From Fontivita pretiosa (GTDB lineage Bacteria > Planctomycetota > Phycisphaerae > Tepidisphaerales > Tepidisphaeraceae), in NCBI RefSeq assembly GCF_050410795.1, contig NZ_CP191258.1, positions 62,001 to 126,000 of the forward strand: a stretch of DNA of 64,000 bases, given 5' to 3'. Shown one piece after another: positions 8,467 through 17,567 of this stretch; positions within the stretch are counted from its first letter, which is position 1; each line of letters begins with the position of its first letter. The notes beneath the pieces are model-generated. The model ran no database searches, was not told where the DNA came from, and saw nothing but the letters and a program-made list of their open reading frames with translations. Made by a program: the position numbers and the translations under genes.

Positions 8467-9844
8467 GACGCCGGCTATGCGGATTCGCGGCCCCATCCTC
8501 AATCCCCAGCCGGACGGCAGCGTGCAGTTCATCGCCGACGGCGCGCTGGTGGGCGATACGCGCGGGCGAATTGCCTACGTCGGTCCTGCATCGCACATCG
8601 ACACCACCGACTTTCATCGCAGCGTCGGCATCATTTGTCCGCCTTTCTTCGACAGTCATATCCACATTCCGCAGCACCCGATCCGCGGGCGGTTCATGGA
8701 AGGTATCGGTCCCAACCCACCCGAAGGCCGGCTCATTGCGGGGCTGCACCGCAACGTCTTTCCCGCCGAGGCGCGATGCGCAGACCCGGACTATGCACGC
8801 GAGGTCGTTGGCGGGTTCCTGCAAGACACGCTGGCGCACGGAGTGATCGGCGGGGCGGCGTACATGACGATCCACCCCGCCGCCGCACGCGTCGCACTGG
8901 AGATGCTTGCGCCAACCTGGAGCGTCGGTCTGGTCCTGATGAACATCAACTGCCCGCCGCAGCTTCGCACGAATGAGGCAACGCTGGAGCGGGACATCCA
9001 GGAGCTGGCCCGGGATTTTGGCCGGCGGGTGATTGTCACGGACCGCTTTGCCGTGGCGGTGGATTCGCGGCTGCGGCGTCGGGCCGTCTCGATCGCCGAT
9101 CGGCTGGGGCTGCGAATGCAGACGCACCTCAACGAACAGCTTGCCGAAAAACGATTCGTCGAGCAGACGCTCTACCCCGATGCCGGATCGTACACGCAGG
9201 TCTACGAACGTGACGGGCTGTTGGACCGCCAGCCCATCCTCGCCCATTGCGTGCGCATGTCGGATGGGGAATTCGAACGCCTGGCGACGCATCGCGGCGT
9301 GACGATCGCGCATTGCCCGATTTCCAACACGCTTCTGGGATCGGGGGTGATGCCGCTGGAGCGGGTCATGGAACAGAATCTGGACTATGCGATCTGCACG
9401 GATGTAGGCGCATCACCCACCACGTCGCTGCTGTGCGAGATGGCCCAGTTCCTCAAGGTCCATCACGCGATCTCGCATCGCGCCACCCCGGGTGAAGCGC
9501 TGTACCGCACGACTCTTGCGGCGGCGCGGATCCTGGAGCTGGATCAGGAATTCGGATCATTCGAACTCGGCAAGGCGATGAGTTTCGTTCAGATCGACCC
9601 GCTGACGCCGGAGCTGCATGCCCTTTCAGCAGACGAGGTCATTCGATCGCATCTTCTGGAGATGCACCAGTGGTCGGCGACGCCGCAGTACAGCGATGCG
9701 ATCCGGAAGCTGCGTGAGACAGGGTTGGACAGCGGCCCGGAGCTGCACCTGCTGCAGCGCGACATTCAAGACATGGTGGCGCGTCTGGACAAAAAGGTTC
9801 GGCAGGTGGTGCATTACGGCCGAACGATCTGGAAGCGGAATTGA
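8465..9844 (+). CDS. Guanine-deaminase-like amidohydrolase
   Basis: This is a metal-dependent hydrolase of the amidohydrolase superfamily, closest in style to guanine deaminase. The metal-binding motif DSHIHIPQHP resembles the guanine deaminase D-x-H-x-H-x-PQ signature. Further metal or substrate ligands are His in MQTHLNEQ, LAHCVRMS and HCPISN, and Asp in CTDVGAS. It would deaminate guanine to xanthine or act on a related purine or pterin. The length is about 460 aa. Start is either ATG 8465 or ATG 8477; the TACAAT just upstream fits a leaderless start at 8477. The longer frame back to 8393 overlaps the previous gene and is not conserved-looking. No other purine genes are nearby. Confidence 0.85.
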   Translation: MTPAMRIRGPILNPQPDGSVQFIADGALVGDTRGRIAYVGPASHIDTTDFHRSVGIICPPFFDSHIHIPQHPIRGRFMEGIGPNPPEGRLIAGLHRNVFPAEARCADPDYAREVVGGFLQDTLAHGVIGGAAYMTIHPAAARVALEMLAPTWSVGLVLMNINCPPQLRTNEATLERDIQELARDFGRRVIVTDRFAVAVDSRLRRRAVSIADRLGLRMQTHLNEQLAEKRFVEQTLYPDAGSYTQVYERDGLLDRQPILAHCVRMSDGEFERLATHRGVTIAHCPISNTLLGSGVMPLERVMEQNLDYAICTDVGASPTTSLLCEMAQFLKVHHAISHRATPGEALYRTTLAAARILELDQEFGSFELGKAMSFVQIDPLTPELHALSADEVIRSHLLEMHQWSATPQYSDAIRKLRETGLDSGPELHLLQRDIQDMVARLDKKVRQVVHYGRTIWKRN

Positions 9845-9868
9845 CGCCACGCCGCAAGCCGGGGCGAT

Positions 9869-11020
9869 TCAATCGCGGGCCGCGGGGCTTCCGCCGGCGG
9901 CGGGCTGCCTGCTGCGGTATTCCGCCAGCAGCCGCTGCACTTCGTCGTACATGTCCGCCGGGACAATGCTGCCACGAATCCTGGGATAGAATGCCTCGCA
10001 GGTATCTCGCCAGACCTTTTCGATCTCAGGTGTGACTTTGTGGACCTTCAGGCCGCGCTTCTTCATCGCTTCGATGGCTTCCAGGCTTTCGGCGCGGCTG
10101 CGTTGCTGAATGAGCTCTCCGGCTTCGCGGGCGGATTCCATCAGTGCCTGTTGCGTTTCGGGGCTGAACTGCCGCCAGCTCTTCTCGGTGATCACGGTTG
10201 CCCCCACCAGCGGCGCCCAGGGCATGTCAAGCATGTTGGGCGCCGGGACGTAGAACTGTCCGGCCAGCGCGTAGGTCGGCGCCGCCGCCACCGCGTCGAT
10301 CAATCCTGTCTGCAAGGCGGTCAGGGAGTCGGTGATTTCGAGCATGACCGGCTGGAAACCGGCCGCGCGCCACAGGTCCGCCGACGTCGGATCGCCCGCC
10401 CAGGTGAAAATCTTCATCTTCCGGAAGTCGTCGGGATACAGTCCCGGCTGCCGGGAGAAGAAGTAGACCCACCCCGCGTCGCCGGAACAGAGGATGATGA
10501 AGCCCTTCTCGCGGAAGCGCTGCTCGAAGCGAGGCATGAGCTTTTCGCGGACATAGCTCAGCTCGTCCAGCGAGCGGAAGACCATGGGGATGTTCTGAAG
10601 TGCGGCGACGGAGTCGTCGATCTCGCACAGTCCGGTGACGGTAAGCATGGCGGCGTGGATCTGCCCGATGCGCATGCGTCGGACCATGTCGGCCTCGCCA
10701 CCCATCGCGCCGTCGGTGTAGACGATCAGAGTCGCTCCGCCGCCGGGCGCGGTTCGCCACTTTTCTCCCATCTGCAACAGCACCTGATGGAAGCTGGTTC
10801 CCTTTGGCGCAAGCGTGGCGAGCTTGATGCGCGGTTGAGCCGCGTGCACAGACGCTGTGACAAGGAGGATCACCAAAGCAGCGATAACGGCGATGGCGGC
10901 TGGCAACGTCGCGTGGCGAGCCGGTGGTTGCGCCACGGCCAGCGCCCGGATCGCCAACCCCCCAGTCGACTTGACACCACGCATGGCCGAACCGGCAGTT
11001 CTCAGCACGTGAAAGAGCAT
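9869..11020 (-). CDS. TRAP transporter solute-binding protein (DctP/TatP-like)
   Basis: This is a periplasmic substrate-binding protein of a tripartite ATP-independent transporter. The mature domain starts with RIKLATLAPKGTSFHQ after a long N-terminal region. The hydrophobic stretch at residues 44-60 ends in VHAAQP, a probable signal peptide cleavage region, so a start at Met13 is possible. DctP features include GGEADMVRRMRIGQI, TWAGDPTSADLW and the LQTGLIDAVA segment that helps form the ligand site. GAGGG lies four bases before ATG 11020. It follows the TatT lipoprotein gene by 52 bases, a TatT-TatP pair as in Treponema. No membrane subunits (DctQ/DctM) are in the window. The substrate is unknown. 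Confidence 0.88.
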   Translation of the reverse strand: MLFHVLRTAGSAMRGVKSTGGLAIRALAVAQPPARHATLPAAIAVIAALVILLVTASVHAAQPRIKLATLAPKGTSFHQVLLQMGEKWRTAPGGGATLIVYTDGAMGGEADMVRRMRIGQIHAAMLTVTGLCEIDDSVAALQNIPMVFRSLDELSYVREKLMPRFEQRFREKGFIILCSGDAGWVYFFSRQPGLYPDDFRKMKIFTWAGDPTSADLWRAAGFQPVMLEITDSLTALQTGLIDAVAAAPTYALAGQFYVPAPNMLDMPWAPLVGATVITEKSWRQFSPETQQALMESAREAGELIQQRSRAESLEAIEAMKKRGLKVHKVTPEIEKVWRDTCEAFYPRIRGSIVPADMYDEVQRLLAEYRSRQPAAGGSPAARD

Positions 11021-11072
11021 TGATCCCTCGGATTCCTTGTGTTGTTGGGTCGTTGCGTCTTGCGTATGGACC

Positions 11073-12047
11073 TCAGGCGAACAGCTCGTCGATCCGCGAC
11101 AGCAGCCATCGGGCCCGACGCTGCATGATCACATTCGCCAGGCGCCACTCGGGCCGGGCGTTGACATCGATCGCCAGCGCCTTGTTCAGCAGCGACTCGA
11201 ACTCGGCGCGATCCTGCTTCTGGATGCAGATCGTCTCGGCCAGCGCCACGTACGGCCCGGCCTGCAAGCCTTCGCTGAGCTCCACGGCGCGTTGGAAATG
11301 TCTGCGGACCCGCTGTTCGAGGTTTTCGCTCGCGCCCTGCCGGGCCGGCTCGTAGCTGATCAGAAACGCGTGAATCGCCCCGTGGTCGTAAGATTCATCC
11401 AGTTGCAGCGCGCGATCGATCAGGACTTCCACAAGCGGCTGATCGGCGATCAGGTCGGGATGCTGTTTGGAGATCGCGATGGCCGCCCCCCACGACGCGG
11501 CCGTCCAGTACAGCAGCGGGACATCCTTTCGCCCGGTTCGTTGCACGGCGAGCTTGGGATTGGCGCGCAGTTGATCGGAGAATCCCGGATGCGCGGCATC
11601 CAGTCCGCGCAGGCCGTAGTCCCTGGCCCGGTACAGCAGCTTGCGTGCGCGGTCGCGCAGGCGCTGGGCGGCGGCGATGTCACGGGTCTCCAGCTCATCG
11701 GCATCCTGCACGATGAAGGCGTAAGCGTACTGGGTGAAGCCGCCGCAGGTGGCGGTGAGCAACCCGCGGTGCTGCGGTGTCTGGGCAAGAACCGATTCCA
11801 TGAGCTTGAGGCTGAACGGAGCGGCGTCACGGATCAGCTCCGGGTCGTCATCGGAGGCGAACACCGACCCGCTTTCCGCCAGCGCGTCGGCCATGCTCCT
11901 GTACGCAAGCTGCCTGAGGTTGCATCCACCGGCGGCGATGAGCATGCCCGCCAGACCAAGCAGCGGCACCACCCGCCAGCCGCTCATGATGCCCAGGCAA
12001 ACGTTCCGGTTGAACAGCCTCAAGCCACGCACGAGCCGATGGTTCAT
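11073..12047 (-). CDS. TRAP transporter T-component lipoprotein (TatT-like)
   Basis: This is a predicted lipoprotein: the lipobox is in LIAAGGCN, with the acylated Cys at residue 42 after a hydrophobic segment. The remainder is alpha-helical and TPR-like, matching the TatT family described with Treponema TRAP systems, in which a TatT trimer holds the TatP ligand-binding protein. Matching segments include the ETRDIAAAQRLRDRARKLLYRAR region and the AASWGAAIAISK segment. It is the first gene of a two-gene operon with the DctP-like gene. A candidate promoter (TTGACA, 17 bases, TAAGTT) lies 27 bases before its start codon. Confidence 0.85.
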   Translation of the reverse strand: MNHRLVRGLRLFNRNVCLGIMSGWRVVPLLGLAGMLIAAGGCNLRQLAYRSMADALAESGSVFASDDDPELIRDAAPFSLKLMESVLAQTPQHRGLLTATCGGFTQYAYAFIVQDADELETRDIAAAQRLRDRARKLLYRARDYGLRGLDAAHPGFSDQLRANPKLAVQRTGRKDVPLLYWTAASWGAAIAISKQHPDLIADQPLVEVLIDRALQLDESYDHGAIHAFLISYEPARQGASENLEQRVRRHFQRAVELSEGLQAGPYVALAETICIQKQDRAEFESLLNKALAIDVNARPEWRLANVIMQRRARWLLSRIDELFA

Positions 12048-12073
12048 AGCCTGCCCGATTGTTTGTACAAGCT

Positions 12074-12102
12074 AACTTAAGTGGTTTTTCCAATTCTGTC
12101 AA
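12074..12102 (-). promoter_or_regulatory. Candidate sigma70-type promoter for the TatT/DctP operon
   Basis: Read on the minus strand, TTGACA (12102-12097) is followed after 17 bases by TAAGTT (12079-12074). The -35 is a perfect consensus; the -10 is poor (3 of 6). It lies in the divergent gap shared with sucA. Confidence 0.35.
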
Positions 12103-12185
12103 CCCAAGGATCATCCGCATTGAACCGATGACATCAAGGCCCCATGTCCGCCGGTGCGCCGCGGCAGGCTCGTCGCCGGGGGCAG

Positions 12186-12215
12186 TTGTGCAACGGCTCG
12201 GGTCCGGCCTAAGAT
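12186..12215 (+). promoter_or_regulatory. Candidate promoter for sucA
   Basis: TTGTGC (12186-12191) and TAAGAT (12210-12215) are separated by 18 bases, about 40 bases before the sucA start at 12256. The leader then carries a GGAG at 12240-12243. Confidence 0.35.
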
Positions 12216-12255
12216 GTCCGCATACAACAGTCATAGCCTGGAGTTTACTGTCCTC

Positions 12256-15081
12256 ATGGAGCCTTTCGACTTCGTTAACCGCGCCAACGCCGAGTATATC
12301 GACCGCTTGCACGAACAGTACCGCCGCGACCCGCGATCGGTCTCGCCACAATGGCAGGCGTTTTTTGCGGGATTTGATCTGGGTCTTGCCAGGGCGGATT
12401 CCGAGGCCGCCCCGCCGGCGCCGGCGGATCGGCCTACCCAGCTCCCGCTGACCATGGGTGTGTTCGATCTGGTCCACACCTATCGCGAAGTCGGACACTT
12501 CATCGCCAAGCTCGATCCCCTGGGGCATGATCGCCCCGATCATCCGCTGCTTCACCTGGAAAATTTCGGCATGACCGTCGCCGACCTGGACCGTATCGTC
12601 GGCCAGGGCAGCTTCCTGGGCGCAACCGACGGCACGCTGCGCGACCTGATCGAGAAGCTGCGGCTGACGTATTGCGGGCACATCGGCGTAGAGTTCACCT
12701 ACATCGGGGATAAGGCGCAGCGCGACTGGCTCCAGCAGCAGATGGAGCCGATCTACAACCACCCCAGCTACTCCCCCGCCGCCGCCAGGGCCATCCTCAG
12801 GCAGTTGCTCGAAGCCGAAACCTTCGAGCAGTTCCTTCACACACGTTACATCGGACAGAAGCGATTCAGCCTCGAAGGTGGCGAGGCGCTGATCCCGCTG
12901 CTGAACGAGATCGTCGACTACGGCGCCACGCTGGGCGGCGAACAGTTCATCATGGCCATGGCGCATCGCGGGCGGCTGAATGTGCTGGCGCACGTGCTGC
13001 ACAAGCCCTACGAGGTGCTGCTGGGCGAGTTCGAGGGAACCAGCGTCGTGCCCGAGGAGGTCGGCGGCGACGGGGACGTGAAGTATCACCTGGGCTACGC
13101 CAACGAACGCTCGCTGCCCCAGGGACTCAAGTGCAAGGTCTCGCTTCTGCCCAACCCCTCGCATCTGGAGCTGATCAACCCGATCCAGCAGGGGATCGTC
13201 CGGGCCAAGCAGCTCATCTTCGGCGACAAGGGTCGCGGCCGGGTCGTGCCGATCTGCATGCACGGCGATGCGGCGTTCACCGGGCAGGGAATCGTCGCCG
13301 AAACCCTCAACCTTTCCGAGCTTCACGGCTTCCGCACCGGCGGCACGATCCACATCATCATCAACAACCAGATCGGCTTCACCACCCCGCCCCAGCAGGA
13401 ACGGTTCACGCCGTATCCCACGGATGTGGCCAAGACCATTCAGGCGCCGATCTTCCATGTCAACGGGGACGATCCCGAGGCAGTGGTGCACGCCGCCCGA
13501 CTCGCCATCGCCTTCCGCCAGCAGTTCAAGCAGGACGTGATGATCGACCTGTGGTGCTATCGCCGCCACGGACACAACGAGACCGACGAGCCCAGCTTCA
13601 CCCAGCCGCTGATGTACAAGCAGATCGAGCGGCATCCCACCGTGACCCGGATCTACTCGCAGAAGCTGATCGAGGCGGGGGTGATCAACCAGGAGCAGCT
13701 CAAGCAGATGCGCGACTCGATCATCGAGCGGCTGGAGAGCGCGCGCAAGCTGGCACGGGAGGTCAAACCCAGGATCAAGGTTCCCAGCTTCGGGGGCGTG
13801 TGGCGCGGCTTCGGGCGGGCCGGCTCCGACTGGAGCGCCAAGACCAATGTCTCGCGCGATACGCTTCGCAGGGTCGTCGATTGCCTGAAGAACCTTCCCA
13901 ACGGATTCACGGTTCATCCCAAACTGGTCAAGGTGCTTCAGTCGCGCATCGACGCGGTCTACCAGGGGCGGGGGATCGACTGGGGCTGCGGGGAAATGCT
14001 GGCCATTGGCAGCCTGCTGCTGGAGGGCACGCCCGTGCGGCTCGACGGGCAGGATGTCGAACGCGGAACTTTCAGTCACCGCCACGCCGTTCTTCACGAT
14101 TACAACACCGGCGAAATCTATGTCCCGCTTCAGCATCTGGATCCTAAACAGGGGTGGTTCGCCATTCACAACACGATGCTTTCGGAGCTGGCGGTGCTGG
14201 GGTTTGAATGGGGCTTTGCCTCGGCCGATCCGAGAAACCTGGTGATCTGGGAAGCGCAGTTCGGCGACTTTGTCAACGGCGCCCAACCGATCATCGACCA
14301 GATTCTGGCCGCCGCGGAATCCAAGTGGCGATACATGAACGGCCTGGTGATGAACCTCCCGCACGGCTACGAGGGCCAGGGACCCGAGCACTCCAACGCG
14401 TACCTGGAGCGATTTCTCTCGCTGTGCGCCGAGGAGAACATGCAGGTGGCGGTGCCGACCACGCCGGCGCAGTACTTTCATCTGCTTCGGCGGCAGATTC
14501 ACCGCAAGTTCCGCAAGCCGCTGGTGAACATGACGCCCAAGAGCCTGCTGCGATTCGAGCCCAGCTTTTCGCGGATCGAGGAGTTCACCGACAGCGCGTT
14601 TCAGCTCGTCATCGACGATCCACAGATTCACGTGCCGCGCGAAGTCCGCCGACTGCTGCTGTGCTCGGGTAAGGTTTACTACAGCCTGGTGCAGGCGCGA
14701 GAGAAGGCCAAAGCGCACGACATCGCGATCGTGCGGGTCGAGCAGCTTTACCCGTTCCCGCGGAAGGAGCTTGCCGAGGTGCTTGGCCGCTACCGCTGGG
14801 CGCAGGAGTTCGTCTGGGTTCAGGAGGAACCGAAGAACCGCGGCGCCTGGAGTTTCATGTGTCCGCGATTGCAGGAGCTGCTGCCGGACACGATCGTGCA
14901 GTACGTCGGGCGCGAAGAGAGCGCCAGCCCGGCGACCGGATCGTTCAAGATGCACATCATCGAGGAGCAGGAGCTGCTTGCCGCGGCGGTGGAGCTCAGG
15001 CCGACCCGCCCCCCCGCCAGCGCCCCTGCCGCCGCCTCGACACCGGCAACCGCCAGCAGCCCCACGCCGGTGGCGGGATGA
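12256..15081 (+). CDS. sucA: 2-oxoglutarate dehydrogenase E1 component
   Basis: This is the thiamine-diphosphate-dependent decarboxylase of the 2-oxoglutarate dehydrogenase complex (TCA cycle, 2-oxoglutarate to succinyl-CoA). The start MEPFDFVNRANAEYIDRLHEQY is the typical E1o N-terminal arm that binds E2. The ThDP/Mg site is GDAAFTGQGIVAET (about residues 337-350) with NNQIGFTT following. RRHGHNETDEP, QFGDFVNGAQPIIDQ and LPHGYEGQGPEHSNA are all intact. The length is 941 aa, close to family norm. I start at 12256; the frame runs upstream without conservation. A C-terminal Ala/Pro-rich tail of about 30 residues is unusual. sucB follows 82 bases later. Confidence 0.97.
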   Translation: MEPFDFVNRANAEYIDRLHEQYRRDPRSVSPQWQAFFAGFDLGLARADSEAAPPAPADRPTQLPLTMGVFDLVHTYREVGHFIAKLDPLGHDRPDHPLLHLENFGMTVADLDRIVGQGSFLGATDGTLRDLIEKLRLTYCGHIGVEFTYIGDKAQRDWLQQQMEPIYNHPSYSPAAARAILRQLLEAETFEQFLHTRYIGQKRFSLEGGEALIPLLNEIVDYGATLGGEQFIMAMAHRGRLNVLAHVLHKPYEVLLGEFEGTSVVPEEVGGDGDVKYHLGYANERSLPQGLKCKVSLLPNPSHLELINPIQQGIVRAKQLIFGDKGRGRVVPICMHGDAAFTGQGIVAETLNLSELHGFRTGGTIHIIINNQIGFTTPPQQERFTPYPTDVAKTIQAPIFHVNGDDPEAVVHAARLAIAFRQQFKQDVMIDLWCYRRHGHNETDEPSFTQPLMYKQIERHPTVTRIYSQKLIEAGVINQEQLKQMRDSIIERLESARKLAREVKPRIKVPSFGGVWRGFGRAGSDWSAKTNVSRDTLRRVVDCLKNLPNGFTVHPKLVKVLQSRIDAVYQGRGIDWGCGEMLAIGSLLLEGTPVRLDGQDVERGTFSHRHAVLHDYNTGEIYVPLQHLDPKQGWFAIHNTMLSELAVLGFEWGFASADPRNLVIWEAQFGDFVNGAQPIIDQILAAAESKWRYMNGLVMNLPHGYEGQGPEHSNAYLERFLSLCAEENMQVAVPTTPAQYFHLLRRQIHRKFRKPLVNMTPKSLLRFEPSFSRIEEFTDSAFQLVIDDPQIHVPREVRRLLLCSGKVYYSLVQAREKAKAHDIAIVRVEQLYPFPRKELAEVLGRYRWAQEFVWVQEEPKNRGAWSFMCPRLQELLPDTIVQYVGREESASPATGSFKMHIIEEQELLAAAVELRPTRPPASAPAAASTPATASSPTPVAG

Positions 15082-15126
15082 GCGCGATGGAGAATCGATG
15101 ACCGGCGATTCGCCGGCGGCGATGTC

Positions 15127-15154
15127 TTGAATCTGCGCGGACCTGCTCTACGAT
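15127..15154 (+). promoter_or_regulatory. Candidate promoter for sucB with leaderless start
   Basis: TTGAAT (15127-15132), a 16-base spacer and TACGAT (15149-15154) end nine bases before the sucB ATG at 15164. There is no Shine-Dalgarno, so the mRNA may begin at or next to the start codon. This would let sucB be transcribed apart from sucA. Confidence 0.5.
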
Positions 15155-15163
15155 TCCACCGCT

Positions 15164-16426
15164 ATGCCGACCAATGTTGTCGTGCCCGCCCTGGGCGAGA
15201 GCGTCAGCGAAGCTGTTCTGATCAAGTGGCACAAGCGCGACGGAGAGCCGGTCGCCGCCGATGAGCCAATCGCCGAACTCGAGACCGACAAGGCCAACGT
15301 GGATGTTCCTGCGCCGGCGTCGGGCGTGATCAGCCACCGCGTCTCCGAAGGCACGACGGTTCGCATCGGGCAGACGATCGCCACCATCGACGAATCCGCC
15401 AGGCCCGCCGCCGGGGCCCCGGCGGCGCAGAGCACGGCAGCGGCGGCGGCCGCGCCCTCGCAACCGGCCGAGCAGCGCACACTCCAGCCAGCCGCCAAAG
15501 CGGAGCCCGGCGCTGTCGAGCAGGACCTTTCTCCGGCCGTGCGTCGGATGATTCAGGAACATCAGCTCGATCCGCGTCAGATCACCGGCACCGGCCCTGG
15601 GGGGCGAATCCTCAAGGAAGACGTGATCCGGCATTTGGACGAGCTGCGCCAGCCGCAGCGAAGCGATGACACCGACGCCGCGGCGGCAGCGCCGCTCGTC
15701 GTGCCCGAGCCATCGGCGACGCCAAGTGAAGGCATTCGCCGCGAGCCGATGAGCAAGATCCGCCGCAGAATCGCCGAGCGGCTGGTGCAGGCGCAGCACA
15801 CCGCCGCCATCCTCACCACTTTCAACGAGATCGATCTGCACAACGTGCTGGAAATCCGCGCGCGCTACCGGGAGAAGTTCGAGAAGACCTACGGAGTCGG
15901 GCTTGGGCTGATGAGCTTCTTCGCCCGCGCATGCGTGCTGGCGTTGAAGGAGTTTCCGAAGGTCAACGCGATGATCGACGGCAATGACATCGTGTATCAC
16001 GATTATGTGCATCTGGGCATCGCGGTGAGCACGGATCGCGGTCTGGCGGTGCCGGTGCTGCGAAACGCCCACACGATGTCGTTCGCCAAGCTCGAAAGCG
16101 AGATCAAGCGGCTGGCCGCCGCCACACGCGAAGGCAAGCTCAGCCTGGAGGAGCTGAGCGGCGGGACGTTCACGATCACCAACGGCGGGGTGTTTGGCTC
16201 GTTGCTGTCGACGCCGATTCTCAATCCCCCGCAGAGCGGCATTCTCGGCATGCATGCGATCCAGAAACGTCCGGTCGTCGTGAACGACAAGATCGAAATC
16301 CGCCCGATGATGTACGTGGCGTTGAGCTACGATCATCGGCTGATCGACGGACGCGAGAGCGTCACATTTCTTGTGCGGATCAAGGAACTGCTGGAAGACC
16401 CGGCCAGGCTGCTGCTGGAGATCTAG
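15164..16426 (+). CDS. sucB: Dihydrolipoyllysine-residue succinyltransferase (E2)
   Basis: This is the core of the 2-oxoglutarate dehydrogenase complex and transfers succinyl groups from lipoyl-lysine to CoA. Domains in order: a lipoyl domain at 1-76 with the lipoylated Lys43 in ETDKANVDV; an Ala/Pro-rich linker; a peripheral subunit-binding domain at about 123-160 (SPAVRRMIQEHQLD to LKEDVIRHLD) that binds E3; a second Ala/Pro-rich linker; and the catalytic domain from about 195 with His391 and Asp395 in DHRLIDGRES. The length is 420 aa, as expected. E2 of this type is shared by 2-oxoglutarate and branched-chain complexes, but the adjacent sucA fixes the role. Confidence 0.96.
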   Translation: MPTNVVVPALGESVSEAVLIKWHKRDGEPVAADEPIAELETDKANVDVPAPASGVISHRVSEGTTVRIGQTIATIDESARPAAGAPAAQSTAAAAAAPSQPAEQRTLQPAAKAEPGAVEQDLSPAVRRMIQEHQLDPRQITGTGPGGRILKEDVIRHLDELRQPQRSDDTDAAAAAPLVVPEPSATPSEGIRREPMSKIRRRIAERLVQAQHTAAILTTFNEIDLHNVLEIRARYREKFEKTYGVGLGLMSFFARACVLALKEFPKVNAMIDGNDIVYHDYVHLGIAVSTDRGLAVPVLRNAHTMSFAKLESEIKRLAAATREGKLSLEELSGGTFTITNGGVFGSLLSTPILNPPQSGILGMHAIQKRPVVVNDKIEIRPMMYVALSYDHRLIDGRESVTFLVRIKELLEDPARLLLEI

Positions 16427-16461
16427 CAGGCGCACGGCGGGGCCAGAAGCGGTCCTGCCGC

Positions 16462-16467
16462 TACAAT
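16462..16467 (+). promoter_or_regulatory. -10-like TACAAT box before the threonine aldolase
   Basis: TACAAT ends seven bases before ATG 16475 with no Shine-Dalgarno. This supports a leaderless start at 16475 rather than at ATG 16466, which lies inside the box. Confidence 0.4.
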
Positions 16468-16474
16468 GCCCGCC

Positions 16475-17509
16475 ATGATCGACCTCTATTCCGACACTCT
16501 CACCAAACCCACTCCCGGCATGCGGCGAGCGATGGCGGAGGCGCCGGTGGGCGATGAGCAGAAACGCGAAGACCCCACCACCAACCGGCTCCAGGAGATG
16601 GTGGCGGCGATGCTCGGCAAGGAGGCGGCGGTCTTCCTGCCCAGCGGGACGATGTGCAACGCCATCGCCGTCAAGGTCCACACCCAGCCGAGCGACGCGA
16701 TCCTGTGCGAGCGATCGTCGCACGTGAATCGCAGCGAGTTCGGCGGCGCTGCGATGCTCAGCGGCGTCACGACCGAACCCATCGACGGGCAGCGCGGCTT
16801 GTTCAGCCCGCAGCAGCTCGAACAGGCGCTTGCGCGGTTTCATTCGTATGGTCCTGTGCCGAAGCTGGTCTGCGTCGAGCAGACCCACAACTTCGGCGGC
16901 GGGTCGATCTGGCCGATCGATCAGCTCCGGGCAGTGTGCGATCTTGCGCATCGACGGAATCTGCTGACGCACATGGACGGCGCGCGGCTGTTCAACGCCT
17001 GCGTCGCCGGCGGCATTGCCGCGCGCGACTACGCCGCCTGTGTCGATTCCGTCTGGATCGATTTGAGCAAGGGCCTGGGGTGTCCGATCGGCGCGGTGCT
17101 CGCGGGGACGAGGGATTTCATCGAACGCGCCTGGCGGTTCAAGCACCTGTTCGGCGGGGCGATGCGTCAGAGCGGCATCCTCGCCGCCGCGGGGATCTAT
17201 GCCCTGGAATATCACATTCAAAGACTGCGCGAGGATCATGAGAACGCCAGGCTGCTGGCGGAAGGCCTGGCATCGATCCGCGGCATCCGCGTGGAGAATC
17301 CTCAGCCCGAGACGAACATTGTGTTCTTCGACATCCTCCAGACCGGCCTGTCCGTCGCCGAGTTTCAAGCCAGGTGCGAGTCGGCTGGCGTGCGGTTCAG
17401 CGGCAGCGGCACACGCCTGCGCGCGGTCACGCACCTGGACGTATCGCGAGCCGACATCGACAGGGCCGTGCAGATCGTGCGGTCGGTTGTAGGAAGGCAA
17501 CAGGATTGA
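16475..17509 (+). CDS. ltaE: Low-specificity L-threonine aldolase
   Basis: This is a PLP enzyme of fold type I that cleaves L-threonine or allo-threonine to glycine and acetaldehyde. The start MIDLYSDTLTKPTPGMRRAM is characteristic. The PLP lysine is in WIDLSKGLGCPIGAV, preceded by HMDGARLFNA, where the Asp binds the pyridine nitrogen. The length is about 344 aa, normal. ATG 16466 would add three residues, but ATG 16475 is favoured by the conserved N-terminus and by the TACAAT box seven bases upstream. It lies between sucB and lpdA, an uncommon place for this gene. Glycine made here could feed one-carbon metabolism, whose decarboxylase also uses lipoamide dehydrogenase; that link is inference. 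Confidence 0.93.
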   Translation: MIDLYSDTLTKPTPGMRRAMAEAPVGDEQKREDPTTNRLQEMVAAMLGKEAAVFLPSGTMCNAIAVKVHTQPSDAILCERSSHVNRSEFGGAAMLSGVTTEPIDGQRGLFSPQQLEQALARFHSYGPVPKLVCVEQTHNFGGGSIWPIDQLRAVCDLAHRRNLLTHMDGARLFNACVAGGIAARDYAACVDSVWIDLSKGLGCPIGAVLAGTRDFIERAWRFKHLFGGAMRQSGILAAAGIYALEYHIQRLREDHENARLLAEGLASIRGIRVENPQPETNIVFFDILQTGLSVAEFQARCESAGVRFSGSGTRLRAVTHLDVSRADIDRAVQIVRSVVGRQQD

Positions 17510-17551
17510 ACCTCACCGGTTGCGGCACTCGCCGCCTGGCGCGATCGTGCT

Positions 17552-17557
17552 TACAAT
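17552..17557 (+). promoter_or_regulatory. -10-like TACAAT box before lpdA
   Basis: TACAAT ends ten bases before ATG 17568. There is no Shine-Dalgarno and no clear -35. It supports 17568 as the start and a leaderless or near-leaderless mRNA. Confidence 0.4.
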
Positions 17558-17567
17558 CCCCGCTCCT

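Noticed and set aside
11848..14955. A 1035-codon open frame on the minus strand opposite sucA
   Set aside because: It is a shadow of the strongly conserved sucA frame in GC-rich DNA. Its protein is His/Arg/Leu/Gln/Val-rich without any family motif.
14996..17500. An 834-codon minus-strand frame across sucB and ltaE
   Set aside because: It spans two well-identified plus-strand genes and has no recognisable domain. It is a GC-codon shadow.
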